Under the pieces are notes generated by a model, which worked only from the letters and a program-made list of their open reading frames with translations, had not been told where the DNA came from and searched no databases. Both the position numbers and the translations under genes were made by a program. From Nitrosomonas marina (lineage in GTDB: Bacteria; Pseudomonadota; Gammaproteobacteria; Burkholderiales; Nitrosomonadaceae), in assembly GCF_900111605.1 (NCBI RefSeq), contig NZ_FOIA01000014.1, forward strand, positions 30,624 through 94,623: a stretch of DNA of 64,000 nucleotides, read 5' to 3'. Below are positions 29,059-39,041 of the stretch, in pieces. Numbering within the stretch: position 1 is the stretch's first letter; every line of letters starts with the position of its first letter.

Positions 29059-30785
29059 GTGTTGTTATCCGGATTTTAATGTTTTTGGTAATTGGTGTAA
29101 CAGGCTGCAATCTCATGCCAGGCGGACCCGGTCAAATAGACTTGCCGTACGATGACGCTGTATCACGGCTTCGGCAGCAATCGCTGGACGACGCCTTGAT
29201 TGCAGAGCCGACCACTATTGATCAGGGCCTTGAAAACATTCGTCAGCGAAAACCTACTGAAAAAAGCGAACCGCCACACGTTGTGCAAACGTTCGAGCAG
29301 GATATCATGCCACTATCTATTGAAGATCTGCGCCTGATGGTGTTGCACAACAACCTGGATCTGCAGGTTTCATTGCTCGACCCGGAAATCGCCCGCACCC
29401 GCGTCAGTGCAGAAGAGGGCGTTTTTGATGTTTTAATCGGTGGACGATTCGCTTATCGACATCGCAATACTCCGCGTATCGATGGCCCTCTGGTTGATTT
29501 TACCTCAGCCAATTCCGCACTTGACGGCCAGATTGTAAAATTAACCGAGCTCGACCAGCGTCGCGAACTGATCGATATGGACATCGGGCTTGAAATTCCA
29601 TTACCGACCGGCGGTACAATCTCAGTCGGGGGCCTGTTAAGTCAGAAAGACATCAAGGAGCCGCAGCGTTTTGATCAGGTTCTTGCCGCTACGCGCTTCT
29701 CATTCAGTCAGCCGCTGTTGCGCAATGCCGGCACTGAAACCAGTTTCGCTTCAATTCGTATTGCACGTGTAGGACAACGGGTATCACAGGTTCGCACAAA
29801 TCTCGCAGCGCTCCGCGTTCTGGCCGGGGCTGAAAAAGCCTACTGGCGGTTATACGCTGCACGTCGTTTCCTTGATGTTCGAACTGATCAATACCGAATC
29901 GCCTTCGAGAACCTTGAAATGGTCCGGCAACGCGTTGCGCAGGGCTTGAGCCCGCGCGTAGAAATCACACGGTCTGAACTGGGTGTATATGAGCGTCTGG
30001 AAGCGTTGATCAACGCAGAGACTGCCTGGCGATTAGGGCAACGCGATCTTAAAGTACATCTCAACAGCAACCATTTGCCCTTGCGCGGCAGACCGATGAT
30101 TGAAGCGACTGCTAAGCCCCGACTCGCCGGGCTTGATCTCGATGCAGACGCGCTTGTCGAACGTGCACTTAAAGAACGTCTGGAGCTCATTGAACTGGAA
30201 CTTCAAATTGTTCGAGACGGAATCGAGATCGGCTTTCGTGAAAACCAGATTCTCCCGATTGCAAATCTGGACTTTCGATACGGGACACTTGAACGGGGAA
30301 ACTCGTTCGGGACTGCATGGGAGTCGCTGAGCGATTTTAACAACCCGGATTTCAGAGCCGGCATTACATTTGAAATGCCGCTGACCAATCAACGCAGACG
30401 CGCCCAACTGGACGAAGCGATGCTGATTCGTACTCAGCGGCTGGCTTCGAAACAGTCGCGCGAATTAATGGTGCGCCGCGAGGTTCTCGATGCAATTGAC
30501 GTCATTGAACGCAACTGGCAGCGGGTGCTGGCAGCACGCCAGAATGTTCTTGTCGCCGGTGTTAATTACGATGCAGAGCGGCGCCAGTTCCAGCAGGGAA
30601 TGCGCACCATGCGAGAAGTGCTTGAGGCGCTGACCGAACTGGGTCAGGCGCAAATAAGAGAAATAAATGCAATCGTGGATTATCAGGTAGCCCAGATTGA
30701 TCTGGCCTTTGCATCTGGTACACTGCTTGGCTATGCGCGTGTCGATTTTGATCCGCTCGAATTGCCTTCACCGACCATTCGCTGA
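29055..30785 (+). CDS. TolC-family outer-membrane channel lipoprotein
   Basis: A 576-residue outer-membrane efflux protein. The lipobox VTGC at residues about 15-18 predicts a lipidated N-terminal cysteine. Two OEP repeats are visible (SIEDLRLMVLHNNLDLQVSL and TMREVLEALTELGQAQI), with long alpha-barrel helices. It is the third gene of a tightly coupled operon, completing an export conduit. The substrate is not encoded next door; no RTX or GG-leader protein was seen. Confidence 0.92.
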   Translation: MSVVIRILMFLVIGVTGCNLMPGGPGQIDLPYDDAVSRLRQQSLDDALIAEPTTIDQGLENIRQRKPTEKSEPPHVVQTFEQDIMPLSIEDLRLMVLHNNLDLQVSLLDPEIARTRVSAEEGVFDVLIGGRFAYRHRNTPRIDGPLVDFTSANSALDGQIVKLTELDQRRELIDMDIGLEIPLPTGGTISVGGLLSQKDIKEPQRFDQVLAATRFSFSQPLLRNAGTETSFASIRIARVGQRVSQVRTNLAALRVLAGAEKAYWRLYAARRFLDVRTDQYRIAFENLEMVRQRVAQGLSPRVEITRSELGVYERLEALINAETAWRLGQRDLKVHLNSNHLPLRGRPMIEATAKPRLAGLDLDADALVERALKERLELIELELQIVRDGIEIGFRENQILPIANLDFRYGTLERGNSFGTAWESLSDFNNPDFRAGITFEMPLTNQRRRAQLDEAMLIRTQRLASKQSRELMVRREVLDAIDVIERNWQRVLAARQNVLVAGVNYDAERRQFQQGMRTMREVLEALTELGQAQIREINAIVDYQVAQIDLAFASGTLLGYARVDFDPLELPSPTIR

Positions 30786-30946
30786 ATGGGCCGGGTTTAA
30801 ATAACCCGCATTCTATTCCAACAATCCGTTTCAAAATTTAAATTTTATTTATATTCAATGAGTACGGCATGACTGTAGTAAGTTAAGCTAACTGACGCTC
30901 GCATTGATCGATAGTGCGCCACCAGAAATGCTCATAAAACAAAAAC

Positions 30947-30987
30947 CGGTCAGTTTTCGTTGTAACTGCAACAATGAAAACTGACCG
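30947..30987 (-). terminator. Strong stem-loop ending the DUF2490 transcript
   Basis: CGGTCAGTTTTC (30947-30958) pairs perfectly with GAAAACTGACCG (30976-30987), with an inner GTTG/CAAC. An A run at 30941-30945 becomes the T tract on the minus strand. It separates the convergent TolC and DUF2490 genes. A weaker CGGGTT/AACCCG hairpin at 30792-30808 follows tolC. Confidence 0.8.
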
Positions 30988-31052
30988 TGTTGTGCCAAAC
31001 GCTACGTGTTGGCAGCCAAGACACTACAAAAGAGCAGATTTATTATTATGTA

Positions 31053-31775
31053 TCAGAAGCTCAGGAACAGATTAACGGACAAAATATGCTGCATTGAATC
31101 CAGTCTTGAAGAATTTCTTCTGTTCAGGTATTGATTCAAATAACCAATCTCGCCTGTGACCATTGGATTGAATTTGTATGCAAATCCACCGAAAATACGG
31201 TTTTGATCGAACCCGCTTTGAAAGCCCATGTCAACATCATTAAAGTTCATAAAAATCTCGTTTGCTATGACAAAACTGAGATTGGGTACCTCAGCAATCG
31301 GAATGCCGAGTTTGAATAACTGACGGAACCGGTGATGAACATCGGTACTGCCGGGGATATCGAAAAACCGCTGCTCAAGGCGGGTACGGCTTTGCAGCGT
31401 TCCAAAAGAAAATTTGTCAGTCCACAACAACTGCTGCCAGATACGATGTTCGTTGAAAGGACTGCGCGCTGCAAACGGACGACTGGTTGGAATCCAGGCA
31501 TAACCCAGCCAGACGCTGGTCTTGTCGTTCAACGCGTAACCGATACCGGGTCTAACAATACCCTGTGCAAATCTTGAAGCATCGGCACCCAAACGGCCTT
31601 GACCTTCAAGCCACCACAGTACTTTTGAATTGCCAAGTGCCCCAAAATTTCCTCTTGCTGTTGTATTTCCCCAAAGTTGAAAATCTTCTGCGTATGCTGT
31701 GGCAGCGGAAGCCGTGCTGTTTACTATCAGCATGAGTACCGTCGAAACAAGCAGAATATTCAGTTTTTTAAACAT
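31053..31775 (-). CDS. DUF2490-type outer-membrane protein
   Basis: A 240-residue protein with a signal peptide (MFKKLNILLVSTVLMLIVNSTASA) and alternating beta strands rich in Trp, Tyr and Phe (KVLWWLEGQGRLG, TSVWLGYAWIP, FFDIPGS, RFRQLFKLGIPI), ending in Phe (VNLFLSF). This is the pattern of DUF2490 outer-membrane barrels. Its role is unknown. The promoter region contains a perfect 10-bp palindrome at 31847-31872. Confidence 0.82.
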   Translation of the reverse strand: MFKKLNILLVSTVLMLIVNSTASAATAYAEDFQLWGNTTARGNFGALGNSKVLWWLEGQGRLGADASRFAQGIVRPGIGYALNDKTSVWLGYAWIPTSRPFAARSPFNEHRIWQQLLWTDKFSFGTLQSRTRLEQRFFDIPGSTDVHHRFRQLFKLGIPIAEVPNLSFVIANEIFMNFNDVDMGFQSGFDQNRIFGGFAYKFNPMVTGEIGYLNQYLNRRNSSRLDSMQHILSVNLFLSF

Positions 31776-32220
31776 ATTTATCCCCTTTTCCTTTTGAAAC
31801 TATTAAAGTTCATCTTTATTGATTATGATTAAAACACGTGTATAACGAACGATTATGAATCGATAATCGTTCACACATCATTACATTGCTATATTATTTA
31901 CCACAAAAAGAGTGACTGAATTCTAATTAAAAATCAGTCTTATAGAGCCAAAAAATACTTTTGGCATAGTGCGTGCAAACGCAGAATAACACACCAAATG
32001 TCAAGAAATTGTCAAGAACACCCGAGGAAAAAGCGACAGCCGATTTCGTCCATTCGGGTTTTTGATACTCTACAATTGACTACATAGTTCAAATAATTCG
32101 CTGACTTTCCAGAATTGTGCCAGCTACAAAAATCCGGGGGAAAACATCATTAAATCGCCATACAAAACAATCCAGATTGAATTAGCTCAATCCGGTTTCT
32201 ACAAAGGTTTTAACAGGTTC
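31776..32220. other. Divergent regulatory region between the DUF2490 and BCCT genes
   Basis: About 445 AT-rich bases with no coding frame of quality. Contains the DUF2490 ribosome binding site (AAAGGGGAT, minus strand, just right of 31775), the operator-like palindrome at 31847-31872, and the BCCT leader. Confidence 0.5.
31847..31872. promoter_or_regulatory. Operator-like perfect palindrome
   Basis: GAACGATTAT (31847-31856) and ATAATCGTTC (31863-31872) are exact inverted copies separated by GAATCG. The layout (10-bp arms, 6-bp centre, about 70 bases before the DUF2490 start) suits a TetR- or LysR-like dimer. No regulator gene lies adjacent. Confidence 0.55.
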
Positions 32221-33786
32221 ATGACCATTGCCAGCAAACTGTTGATCTCTGCACTGGCTTTATGGGCTGCGATTTTTCCAAACAAAGCACTGTCTGTTCT
32301 GGATGACGCGAGCAGTTCGCTGCTAAATAGTTTTAATGCGTATTATATTTACGTGGTTACACTATTTCTATTTTTCTGCATTGCAATGACCATGATACCG
32401 GCAATTGCCAGGCAAAAACTGGGGGATGAAAAAGCCCAGCCCGAATTCTCAAATTTCTCATGGTTTTCCATGATGTTCGGCGCAGGCATGGGTATAGGAT
32501 TAATGGTTTTTTCAACGGCGGAACCACTCTGGCATTTTGGAGAAAACCCTGAAATTATCGGCGGTGATATACAGCCACACAGCGACGAAGCAGTTCAATT
32601 CGCATTCCGCTATGCTTTTTTACATTATGGTCTTCACCCATGGGGCATATATGTTATAACAGGGCTTTGTCTCGCGTATTTTGCACATCGCTATCATCTG
32701 CCGCTGACGATACGTTCAACACTGGCCCCCTTACTGGGAAAACGTCTCAATGGCTACATCGGTCATTTGCTTGATATCACAGCCATCATTGCGACGCTGC
32801 TGGGTATTGCCGTAACGATCGGCTACGGTATCAAACAGCTGATTGCCGGTTTTAATGAAATAACCGGGGTGGAGTGGATGATGATGGCGTCTGAAATCAG
32901 CACCACGCCACAAGCAACAAAACCCGCGCTGCTGACGGCCTTATTTATGGTGATGTTTCTGTCAATTGTTTCAGCTGCGACAGGTATAGGGCGGGGCATT
33001 CGGTTGCTCAGTAATATTAATCTGGGCCTATCATGTCTGTTGTTACTGGTTTTTTTGATCTTTGGTCCATTGATCTTTTTACTGGATCTTTATGGACGCG
33101 CAAGCATTGATTATCTGCTTTCCTTGCCGGCCATATCGGTCGAACTCTTTGAACCGGACACCACGAGCGGCCAGTGGCAGGAACAGGGCACTATATTATA
33201 CTGGGCATGGTGGATAGCTTTTGCGCCATTTGTCGGATTGTTCCTTGCGCGAATCTCAAAAGGGCGCACCATCCGGGAATTTATAGTTGGCGCGATGCTG
33301 GCACCTGCGGCAATGTGTTTTGTCTGGATTACTTTGCTGGGTGGTACAGCGATTCATCTGGAACTTTCAGGCATGGCTGATAAACGTATCATCGAGGCTC
33401 CCATGTCAGCGCAGCTTTTTGAGACTTTAAGCGTGTTGCTGTCTGAAAACTTGTTCAGCGGATTTGCGCAACTTGTTTCCGTACTCACAGTTGCGCTGAT
33501 CCTGACATTTCTGATCACCTCTGCCGATTCAGGGATTCTGGTTCTAAACACCATCATGACAGGCGGAGGCAATCAAGCCGGTTTGAAGCATAAAATCATC
33601 TGGGGATTGATTCTGTCTATAGTAATCGCAGTTCTGTTAATATCAGGAGGCGGCAGTCTGCAGGCATTGCAAAAGGCCATGATTATGGGCGCGCTACCTT
33701 TTTCCATGGTCATGCTGCTGATGTGCCTGGCACTTGCCAAGGATCTGATTTACAGGAATTATATAAGCAGCGATCCAGCCAAATGA
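32221..33786 (+). CDS. BCCT-family betaine/carnitine/choline transporter
   Basis: Imports a trimethylammonium-type solute such as glycine betaine for osmoprotection. A 521-residue protein with 12 predicted helices. It carries the glycine stretch GAGMGIGLMVFSTAEP (sodium/substrate helix 3), WAWWIAFAPFVGLFLARISK (the signature Trp box of helix 8) and GRTIREFIVGAM. The C-terminal osmosensory tail is short. ATG at 32221. Substrate cannot be resolved from sequence. Confidence 0.93.
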   Translation: MTIASKLLISALALWAAIFPNKALSVLDDASSSLLNSFNAYYIYVVTLFLFFCIAMTMIPAIARQKLGDEKAQPEFSNFSWFSMMFGAGMGIGLMVFSTAEPLWHFGENPEIIGGDIQPHSDEAVQFAFRYAFLHYGLHPWGIYVITGLCLAYFAHRYHLPLTIRSTLAPLLGKRLNGYIGHLLDITAIIATLLGIAVTIGYGIKQLIAGFNEITGVEWMMMASEISTTPQATKPALLTALFMVMFLSIVSAATGIGRGIRLLSNINLGLSCLLLLVFLIFGPLIFLLDLYGRASIDYLLSLPAISVELFEPDTTSGQWQEQGTILYWAWWIAFAPFVGLFLARISKGRTIREFIVGAMLAPAAMCFVWITLLGGTAIHLELSGMADKRIIEAPMSAQLFETLSVLLSENLFSGFAQLVSVLTVALILTFLITSADSGILVLNTIMTGGGNQAGLKHKIIWGLILSIVIAVLLISGGGSLQALQKAMIMGALPFSMVMLLMCLALAKDLIYRNYISSDPAK

Positions 33787-33931
33787 TTTTCGATTTGACA
33801 AAATATTACTGTACTCGGTAAGGTTATTGTTAGAATATTGAATGATGGAGGTTAACTGTCAGAAGATACTGTTCTGCAATCGGATTCTGTTTCACACTAT
33901 ATAAATTTATTTGATTTAAAGGGAGCCAATA

Positions 33932-34240
33932 ATGAAAAAAACAAGTGTTGTGTTAACGTTTTTTGCAGCAGCTGCGCTGATCGGTTGCGGCAGCACAAGT
34001 GACTATACTCCACCTGCAGATGCATCGGGCGAACAAATCTTTAGCACGGCCTGTTCGGAATGCCATAAACCGCTGAAAGGTGATGTAGCTATGATTCTGA
34101 GCGAAAAGGTGGCAAACAAGGATGCGCTGAAAAACAAAATTCAAAATGGCAGCATGAGAATGCCGGCATTCAAGAATATTCAAGGTGATGCAGCAGACCG
34201 ACTGGCTGATTATCTGCTGGCGAACAGCGAAGTTAAATAA
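33932..34240 (+). CDS. Monohaem cytochrome c lipoprotein
   Basis: A 102-residue precursor with a lipobox (ALIGC, Cys about residue 19), so probably anchored to a membrane and facing the periplasm. Haem is attached at CSECH (Cys 41, Cys 44, axial His 45), and RMPAFK supplies the likely axial Met. It is a small class I cytochrome c, a candidate electron carrier in ammonia-oxidation chains. AAAGGGAG precedes the start. It stands alone, upstream of the FNR gene. Confidence 0.9.
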   Translation: MKKTSVVLTFFAAAALIGCGSTSDYTPPADASGEQIFSTACSECHKPLKGDVAMILSEKVANKDALKNKIQNGSMRMPAFKNIQGDAADRLADYLLANSEVK

Positions 34241-34833
34241 CACATTAATTACAATTGATTAAATCGTCAGAGGACTACCCGCCCTTTGGCGATTGAGTGC
34301 TCATGTCCTTTATCTTGCAGAGATTTACCAGGTATTTTTAACAATCAATCGGGAAAGGCCGCATTTCTCAATTCCCGAATTTGCTTAATGGCCAGAATTA
34401 ATTGAGGCCAGCATAGCAACAAAATACGCTGTCTAGATGGCGCCACGGTGGTTGAGAATACTTCCAACATAGTGCTCAGCAACGACACATTCGGCACTAT
34501 ATTTTTTCAGTCAGCAAAAACAATATACAACAAACCCTAGTAAAACTACCACCCGATGAAACTACTCACCGGCAAGAATAACAACACAACAACGCATTAA
34601 AACAGTAAAATTATAAATAAAGAAAAATACCGGTTTTTGATTTAGATCAATTAAACAAATAAAAAGCTAACACAGACATACATCATACATAAGCGCGGTT
34701 GTTTTTTTACGCCCGGTAATACTGACAATACCGAGAAAGCATGCTGGCGGCAGCTTAATACAAAAATTCACCAACTCTTTCATGTCTGTTATGCCATTCT
34801 TCGGAAATTAACGCTTTGTTACAGGAAGGTTTT
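34241..34833. other. Long intergenic region upstream of fnr
   Basis: About 590 bases without a credible gene. The right part is AT-rich and holds the FNR box at 34637-34650. The left part includes the end of the cytochrome c transcript with no strong terminator. No tRNA or repeat recognised. Confidence 0.5.
34637..34650. promoter_or_regulatory. FNR/CRP-type binding site
   Basis: TTGATTTAGATCAA is an exact match to the FNR consensus TTGAT-N4-ATCAA. It lies about 185 bases upstream of the FNR-family gene, so autoregulation by oxygen status is the natural inference. Confidence 0.75.
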
Positions 34834-35568
34834 TTGTCGACAAATTTCGATATCGCGCAACTTCGCTCAAGTTGCGCGACGTGCAGTCTTCGTGAATTGT
34901 GTCTGCCTGTTGGCCTCAATGATCAGGAAGTGCATTTGCTGGGTGAAGTCGTCAGTCATAAACGAAAAATCCGGCGCGGAGGATATCTCTATCACACAAG
35001 TACGAAATTTCAGACTTTGTACGCAATCAAAAGCGGTTTTTTTAAAACCTGCATTCTGGAAGAAGACGGGCGTCAACAGGTAACAGGATTTCATATGACT
35101 GGCGAGTTACTCGGCCTGGATGCTATCAGCGGCGATTTGCATACCTGTGATGCAATTGCCCTGGAAAACAGCGAAGTGTGTGAAATTCCGTTTGCGAAAC
35201 TGGAAGAAATCAGCCGAACAATTCCTTCCCTGATGCGTCATTTTCATAGAATCATGAGCCGGGAAATTGTTCGTGATCACAGTATCATGCTGCTGCTGGG
35301 CAGCATGAAAGCAGAGGAGCGTCTGGCCTCGTTCCTGTTAAACATGTCGCGTCGTTTTGCGATTCGCGGCTACTCTGAAACCAGTTTTATTTTGCGGATG
35401 ACACGCGAAGAAATCGGAAGTTATCTGGGATTGAAGCTCGAAACAGTCAGTCGCGCCTTTTCAAAATTACAGCATGAGACCCTGATTACTGTAAATAATA
35501 AGCATATTCAGATCCTTGATCTCGATCGCCTGAAATTAAAAATGGGCAACACTTCCTGTCTGACATAA
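34834..35568 (+). CDS. fnr: FNR-family oxygen-responsive transcription regulator
   Basis: A 244-residue CRP/FNR protein. Cys 14, 17 and 23 (CATCSLRELC, spacing C-x2-C-x5-C) plus a fourth near residue 116 (VCEIPF) match the 4Fe-4S ligands of E. coli FNR, so it should sense oxygen directly. The helix-turn-helix reads MTREEIGSYLGLKLETVSRAF, with the Glu-x2-Ser-Arg contacts that read TTGAT. The frame opens at TTG 34816, but AGGAAGG (34823-34829) points to TTG 34834 (MSTNFDIAQ). Preceded by a perfect FNR box. Confidence 0.93.
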   Translation: MSTNFDIAQLRSSCATCSLRELCLPVGLNDQEVHLLGEVVSHKRKIRRGGYLYHTSTKFQTLYAIKSGFFKTCILEEDGRQQVTGFHMTGELLGLDAISGDLHTCDAIALENSEVCEIPFAKLEEISRTIPSLMRHFHRIMSREIVRDHSIMLLLGSMKAEERLASFLLNMSRRFAIRGYSETSFILRMTREEIGSYLGLKLETVSRAFSKLQHETLITVNNKHIQILDLDRLKLKMGNTSCLT

Positions 35569-35634
35569 ATTTATTCACTAGACATGCACTAGATTCTGTT
35601 GTCCTATAAAACAATAGATTCCTCTTATGTCAGC

Positions 35635-35662
35635 TTGAGTGACGGTCTGAAAATGCTATAAT
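35635..35662 (+). promoter_or_regulatory. sigma70 promoter of the rpsB-tsf run
   Basis: TTGAGT (35635-35640), 16 bases, TATAAT (35657-35662). Transcription would start near 35670, leaving a leader of about 190 bases before rpsB. A leader of this kind is where ribosomal protein S2 autoregulation acts in other proteobacteria. Confidence 0.6.
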
Positions 35663-35858
35663 GCGCGGATGATGTAGATATACAATTAATTGTTTTGGAT
35701 TTTTTGTAAAAACAGTTTAGTCAGCATCTATCAAGAAAGTATTAATTACACACATTCACCTGATTGATTAAATGAGGGTGCTTTGCAGCTTTTCAGCCCC
35801 GTTCTGGAAACTGTAAAGTCACTTGGTGAATGGCGGCTCAACCCTTAAAGGAGAAATT

Positions 35859-36584
35859 ATGTCAGTAACAATGCGTCAAATGCTGGAAGCAGGCGTTCAT
35901 TTTGGCCACCAAACACGCTTCTGGAATCCCAAGATGGCTCCCTACATTTTCGGCCATCGAAATAAAATTCATATCATCAATCTGGAACGTACTTTGGAAA
36001 AGTACGAAGAATCGATGAGTTATGTCCGCCAATTATCAGCGAACAAAGGTGTTATCCTGTTTGTCGGAACCAAGCGCCAGGCCCGCGACATTATACGCGA
36101 GGAGGCAATTCGGTGCGGCTCTCCATACGTTGACCAGCGCTGGCTGGGCGGCATGCTGACCAATTTCAAAACAATCAAGCAATCGATTAAACGTCTGCAT
36201 GAGATGGAAGCGATGGTACAGGAAGGCGTCCTGGACAGAATGATCAAGAAAGAAGCACTGGATATGCAGCGCGAACTTGATAAATTGAATGCCAGTTTGG
36301 GCGGCATCAAAGAAATGAAGGGCTTGCCGGATGCGCTGTTTATTGTCGATGTCGGTTATCAAAAAGGCGCAGTTACTGAGGCAAGAAAATTGGATATACC
36401 GGTCGTGGGTGTAGTTGATACGAATCATAATCCCGAAGGCCTGCAATACATTATTCCGGGCAATGATGATTCCAGCCGGGCGATACGTTTATATGCGCGC
36501 GGCATGGCAGATGCAATTCTTGAAGGCCGCAATCAGGCGCTTCAGGAAATCGTAGAAATGAGCGCCGAGGAATCATTTGAGTAA
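35859..36584 (+). CDS. rpsB: 30S ribosomal protein S2
   Basis: Small-subunit ribosomal protein of 241 residues from ATG 35859 ([20 protein letters not shown]), with the family signature [11 protein letters not shown] and [23 protein letters not shown] at 35847-35853 fixes the start; the 12-codon upstream extension is not family-like. Heads the rpsB-tsf-pyrH-frr cluster. Confidence 0.98.
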   Translation: MSVTMRQMLEAGVHFGHQTRFWNPKMAPYIFGHRNKIHIINLERTLEKYEESMSYVRQLSANKGVILFVGTKRQARDIIREEAIRCGSPYVDQRWLGGMLTNFKTIKQSIKRLHEMEAMVQEGVLDRMIKKEALDMQRELDKLNASLGGIKEMKGLPDALFIVDVGYQKGAVTEARKLDIPVVGVVDTNHNPEGLQYIIPGNDDSSRAIRLYARGMADAILEGRNQALQEIVEMSAEESFE

Positions 36585-36775
36585 GACGGTCAAGCCGTTA
36601 TTCTCATTAATTAATCAATTGATTTTATTATCATAATGAGCAAAGGCTGTCACTCCTCCATTCTGCCTGCACGTATTTTTCAGCTTGAGAAGGCTTGCAT
36701 GAAGGAGATCAAGCAATCAAAAATGCCCATTTGTAATAAATAGTTATACTTAATTTTGTATCTGGAGTAAATAAT

Positions 36776-37660
36776 ATGTCGGCGATTTCCGCAAGCATGG
36801 TAAAGGAATTACGCGAACTAACAGGGCTTGGTATGATGGAATGCAAAAAGGCTCTAACTGAAACAAACGGTGACATGAAGGCGGCAGAAGATCTGCTCAG
36901 AATCAAGAGCGGCGCCAAGGCGAATAAAGCTGCGGGACGCGTTGCGGCAGAAGGTGTCGTAAGTATTTTTATTGCTGCCGGCGATCAATCAGGAGCGCTG
37001 GTTGAAGTCAACTGCGAAACGGATTTTGTTGCCAAAAACGAAGATTTTATTAAATTTGCCAATGATCTGGCAAAGTTAGTCACTGATAAAAATGTAACCG
37101 ATGTTCAGTCTCTTAGTGAAACAGCTTTGTCTGAAGGTGAAACAGTCGAAGCAACACGTAAAGCACTTATAATGAAACTCGGCGAAAATATCAGTATACG
37201 CCGCTGTGTATTTCACACGACAGAAGGCCGTCTGGCGTCTTACTTGCACGGATCTAAAATTGGCGTTATGGTCGATTATCAAGGCGGAGATGAAACGCTG
37301 GGCAAAGACCTTGCCATGCATATTGCTGCCAGCAAACCCATGTGCGTTTCCAAAGACCAGGTTTCTCCAGAAGTACTCGCACACGAACGTCAAATCTTTG
37401 TGGCACAGGCTGCTGAAAGTGGAAAGCCGGACAATATTATTGAAAAAATGGTCGATGGACGTATTGCGAAATATCTGGCTGAGATTACTTTGCTGGGACA
37501 GCCCTTTGTCAAGGACCCGGAACAGACTGTTGAAAAACTACTTGCAAAAAAATCCGCAACAGTCAACGCGTTTACATTGTTTGTTGTAGGTGAAGGTATC
37601 GAAAAGAAAACCGAGAATTTTGCGGAAGAAGTAAAGGCGCAAATGGGTCAAGCAAGATAA
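36776..37660 (+). CDS. tsf: Translation elongation factor Ts
   Basis: Guanine nucleotide exchange factor for EF-Tu. The 294-residue protein has the UBA-like N-terminus ([20 protein letters not shown]), the core [12 protein letters not shown] that inserts into EF-Tu, and the C-terminal segment [15 protein letters not shown] precedes the start. There are about 190 bases between it and rpsB with no gene. Confidence 0.98.
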   Translation: MSAISASMVKELRELTGLGMMECKKALTETNGDMKAAEDLLRIKSGAKANKAAGRVAAEGVVSIFIAAGDQSGALVEVNCETDFVAKNEDFIKFANDLAKLVTDKNVTDVQSLSETALSEGETVEATRKALIMKLGENISIRRCVFHTTEGRLASYLHGSKIGVMVDYQGGDETLGKDLAMHIAASKPMCVSKDQVSPEVLAHERQIFVAQAAESGKPDNIIEKMVDGRIAKYLAEITLLGQPFVKDPEQTVEKLLAKKSATVNAFTLFVVGEGIEKKTENFAEEVKAQMGQAR

Positions 37661-37699
37661 GCGTAATGGCTACTGCATTATTTTTCTAACAGCACGCTC

Positions 37700-38413
37700 A
37701 TGTCTACTCAATATCGGCGCATTCTTCTCAAGCTATCGGGAGAAGCGCTTATGGGTGATGATAGCTATGGTATTAATCAAACCGTAATCGGGCGTATTGT
37801 TTCGGAGATAGCCGAAATCAATGCGCTGGGTGTCGAAATTGCCATTGTTGTCGGTGGCGGTAATATTTTTCGGGGTATGAAGACAGCCAATGATGGCCTG
37901 GAGCGTGTAACAGCCGATTACATGGGAATGCTGGCAACCGTTATGAATGCGCTTGCACTGCAGGATGCAATGAAACAGGCGGGCCTTGTTCCTCGAATAC
38001 AATCTGCTTTACGTATTGATCAGGTTGTTGAACCATATATCCGTGGTAAGGCGATACGTTATTTATCAGAAGGCTGGGTAGTCATTTTTGCCGCCGGAAC
38101 GGGAAACCCTTTCTTCACAACTGACACAGCCGCAGCCCTGCGTGGTATGGAAATGAATGTCGATATTATGCTCAAAGCGACCAAAGTCGATGGCATCTAT
38201 TCCAGCGATCCTAATATAGATCCGCAGGCAACGCGTTTTCAGAAGATTTCGTTTGACGATGCAATCGCAAAAAATCTTCAGGTTATGGATGCAACTGCCC
38301 TGACATTATGCAGAGATCAGAAATTACCCCTCAATGTATTCAGTATTTTCAAGCCAGGAGCGCTCAGGCGCATTATTATCGGGGAAGACGAAGGAACCTT
38401 TGTTATGATTTAA
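37700..38413 (+). CDS. pyrH: UMP kinase
   Basis: Phosphorylates UMP to UDP; allosteric hexamer of the amino-acid-kinase fold. The 237-residue protein has [38 protein letters not shown] and [12 protein letters not shown]. Length and motifs are normal. It follows tsf by 40 bases. Confidence 0.98.
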   Translation: MSTQYRRILLKLSGEALMGDDSYGINQTVIGRIVSEIAEINALGVEIAIVVGGGNIFRGMKTANDGLERVTADYMGMLATVMNALALQDAMKQAGLVPRIQSALRIDQVVEPYIRGKAIRYLSEGWVVIFAAGTGNPFFTTDTAAALRGMEMNVDIMLKATKVDGIYSSDPNIDPQATRFQKISFDDAIAKNLQVMDATALTLCRDQKLPLNVFSIFKPGALRRIIIGEDEGTFVMI

Positions 38414-38482
38414 CCCCGGTTCCGGCTGTAATGTTCATTCGTTATCAATTACTGCAGGTGCGCAGCTTATGGAAAAATGATT

Positions 38483-39040
38483 ATGATTGCTGATGTAAAG
38501 AAAACTGCTGAACAGAAAATGCAGAAAAGCCTGGAGGCCCTGAAAGTCGATTTGAGTAAAGTCAGAAGCGGGCGCGCGCATACCGGCCTGCTTGATCATG
38601 TGATGGTCGATTACTATGGTGCACCCACTCCCATTAATCAGGTGGCCAATGTCAATTTGATTGATGCACGCACCATTGGCGTAACGCCATGGGAAAAAAA
38701 AATGGCTAGTGCAGTTGAAAAAGCCATACGTGAATCAGACCTCGGACTAAACCCCATGTCGGTTGGTGAGACCATACGTGTCCCAATGCCTCCGTTAACC
38801 GAGGAGCGCCGAAAAGAACTGACAAAAGTCGTCAAACAGGAAGCGGAAAACGTCCGTGTTGCCATGCGTAATATACGCCGTGATGCCAACTCTCATTTAA
38901 AAGAGCTACTGAAATCCAAGGAAATCACAGAGGATGACGAACGCCGGGGGCAGGATGAAATACAAAAATTAACTGATCATTATATTGCCGAGATCGAAAA
39001 AGTTCTGCAAACAAAAGAAGCGGAATTGATGGCCATTTGA
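38483..39040 (+). CDS. frr: Ribosome recycling factor
   Basis: Splits post-termination ribosomes with EF-G. 185 residues, exactly the usual length, with [29 protein letters not shown] and [11 protein letters not shown]. The ATG at 38483 ([11 protein letters not shown]) was preferred over 38477 by comparison with the family N-terminus. Ends one base before uppS. Confidence 0.98.
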   Translation: MIADVKKTAEQKMQKSLEALKVDLSKVRSGRAHTGLLDHVMVDYYGAPTPINQVANVNLIDARTIGVTPWEKKMASAVEKAIRESDLGLNPMSVGETIRVPMPPLTEERRKELTKVVKQEAENVRVAMRNIRRDANSHLKELLKSKEITEDDERRGQDEIQKLTDHYIAEIEKVLQTKEAELMAI

Positions 39041-39041
39041 T

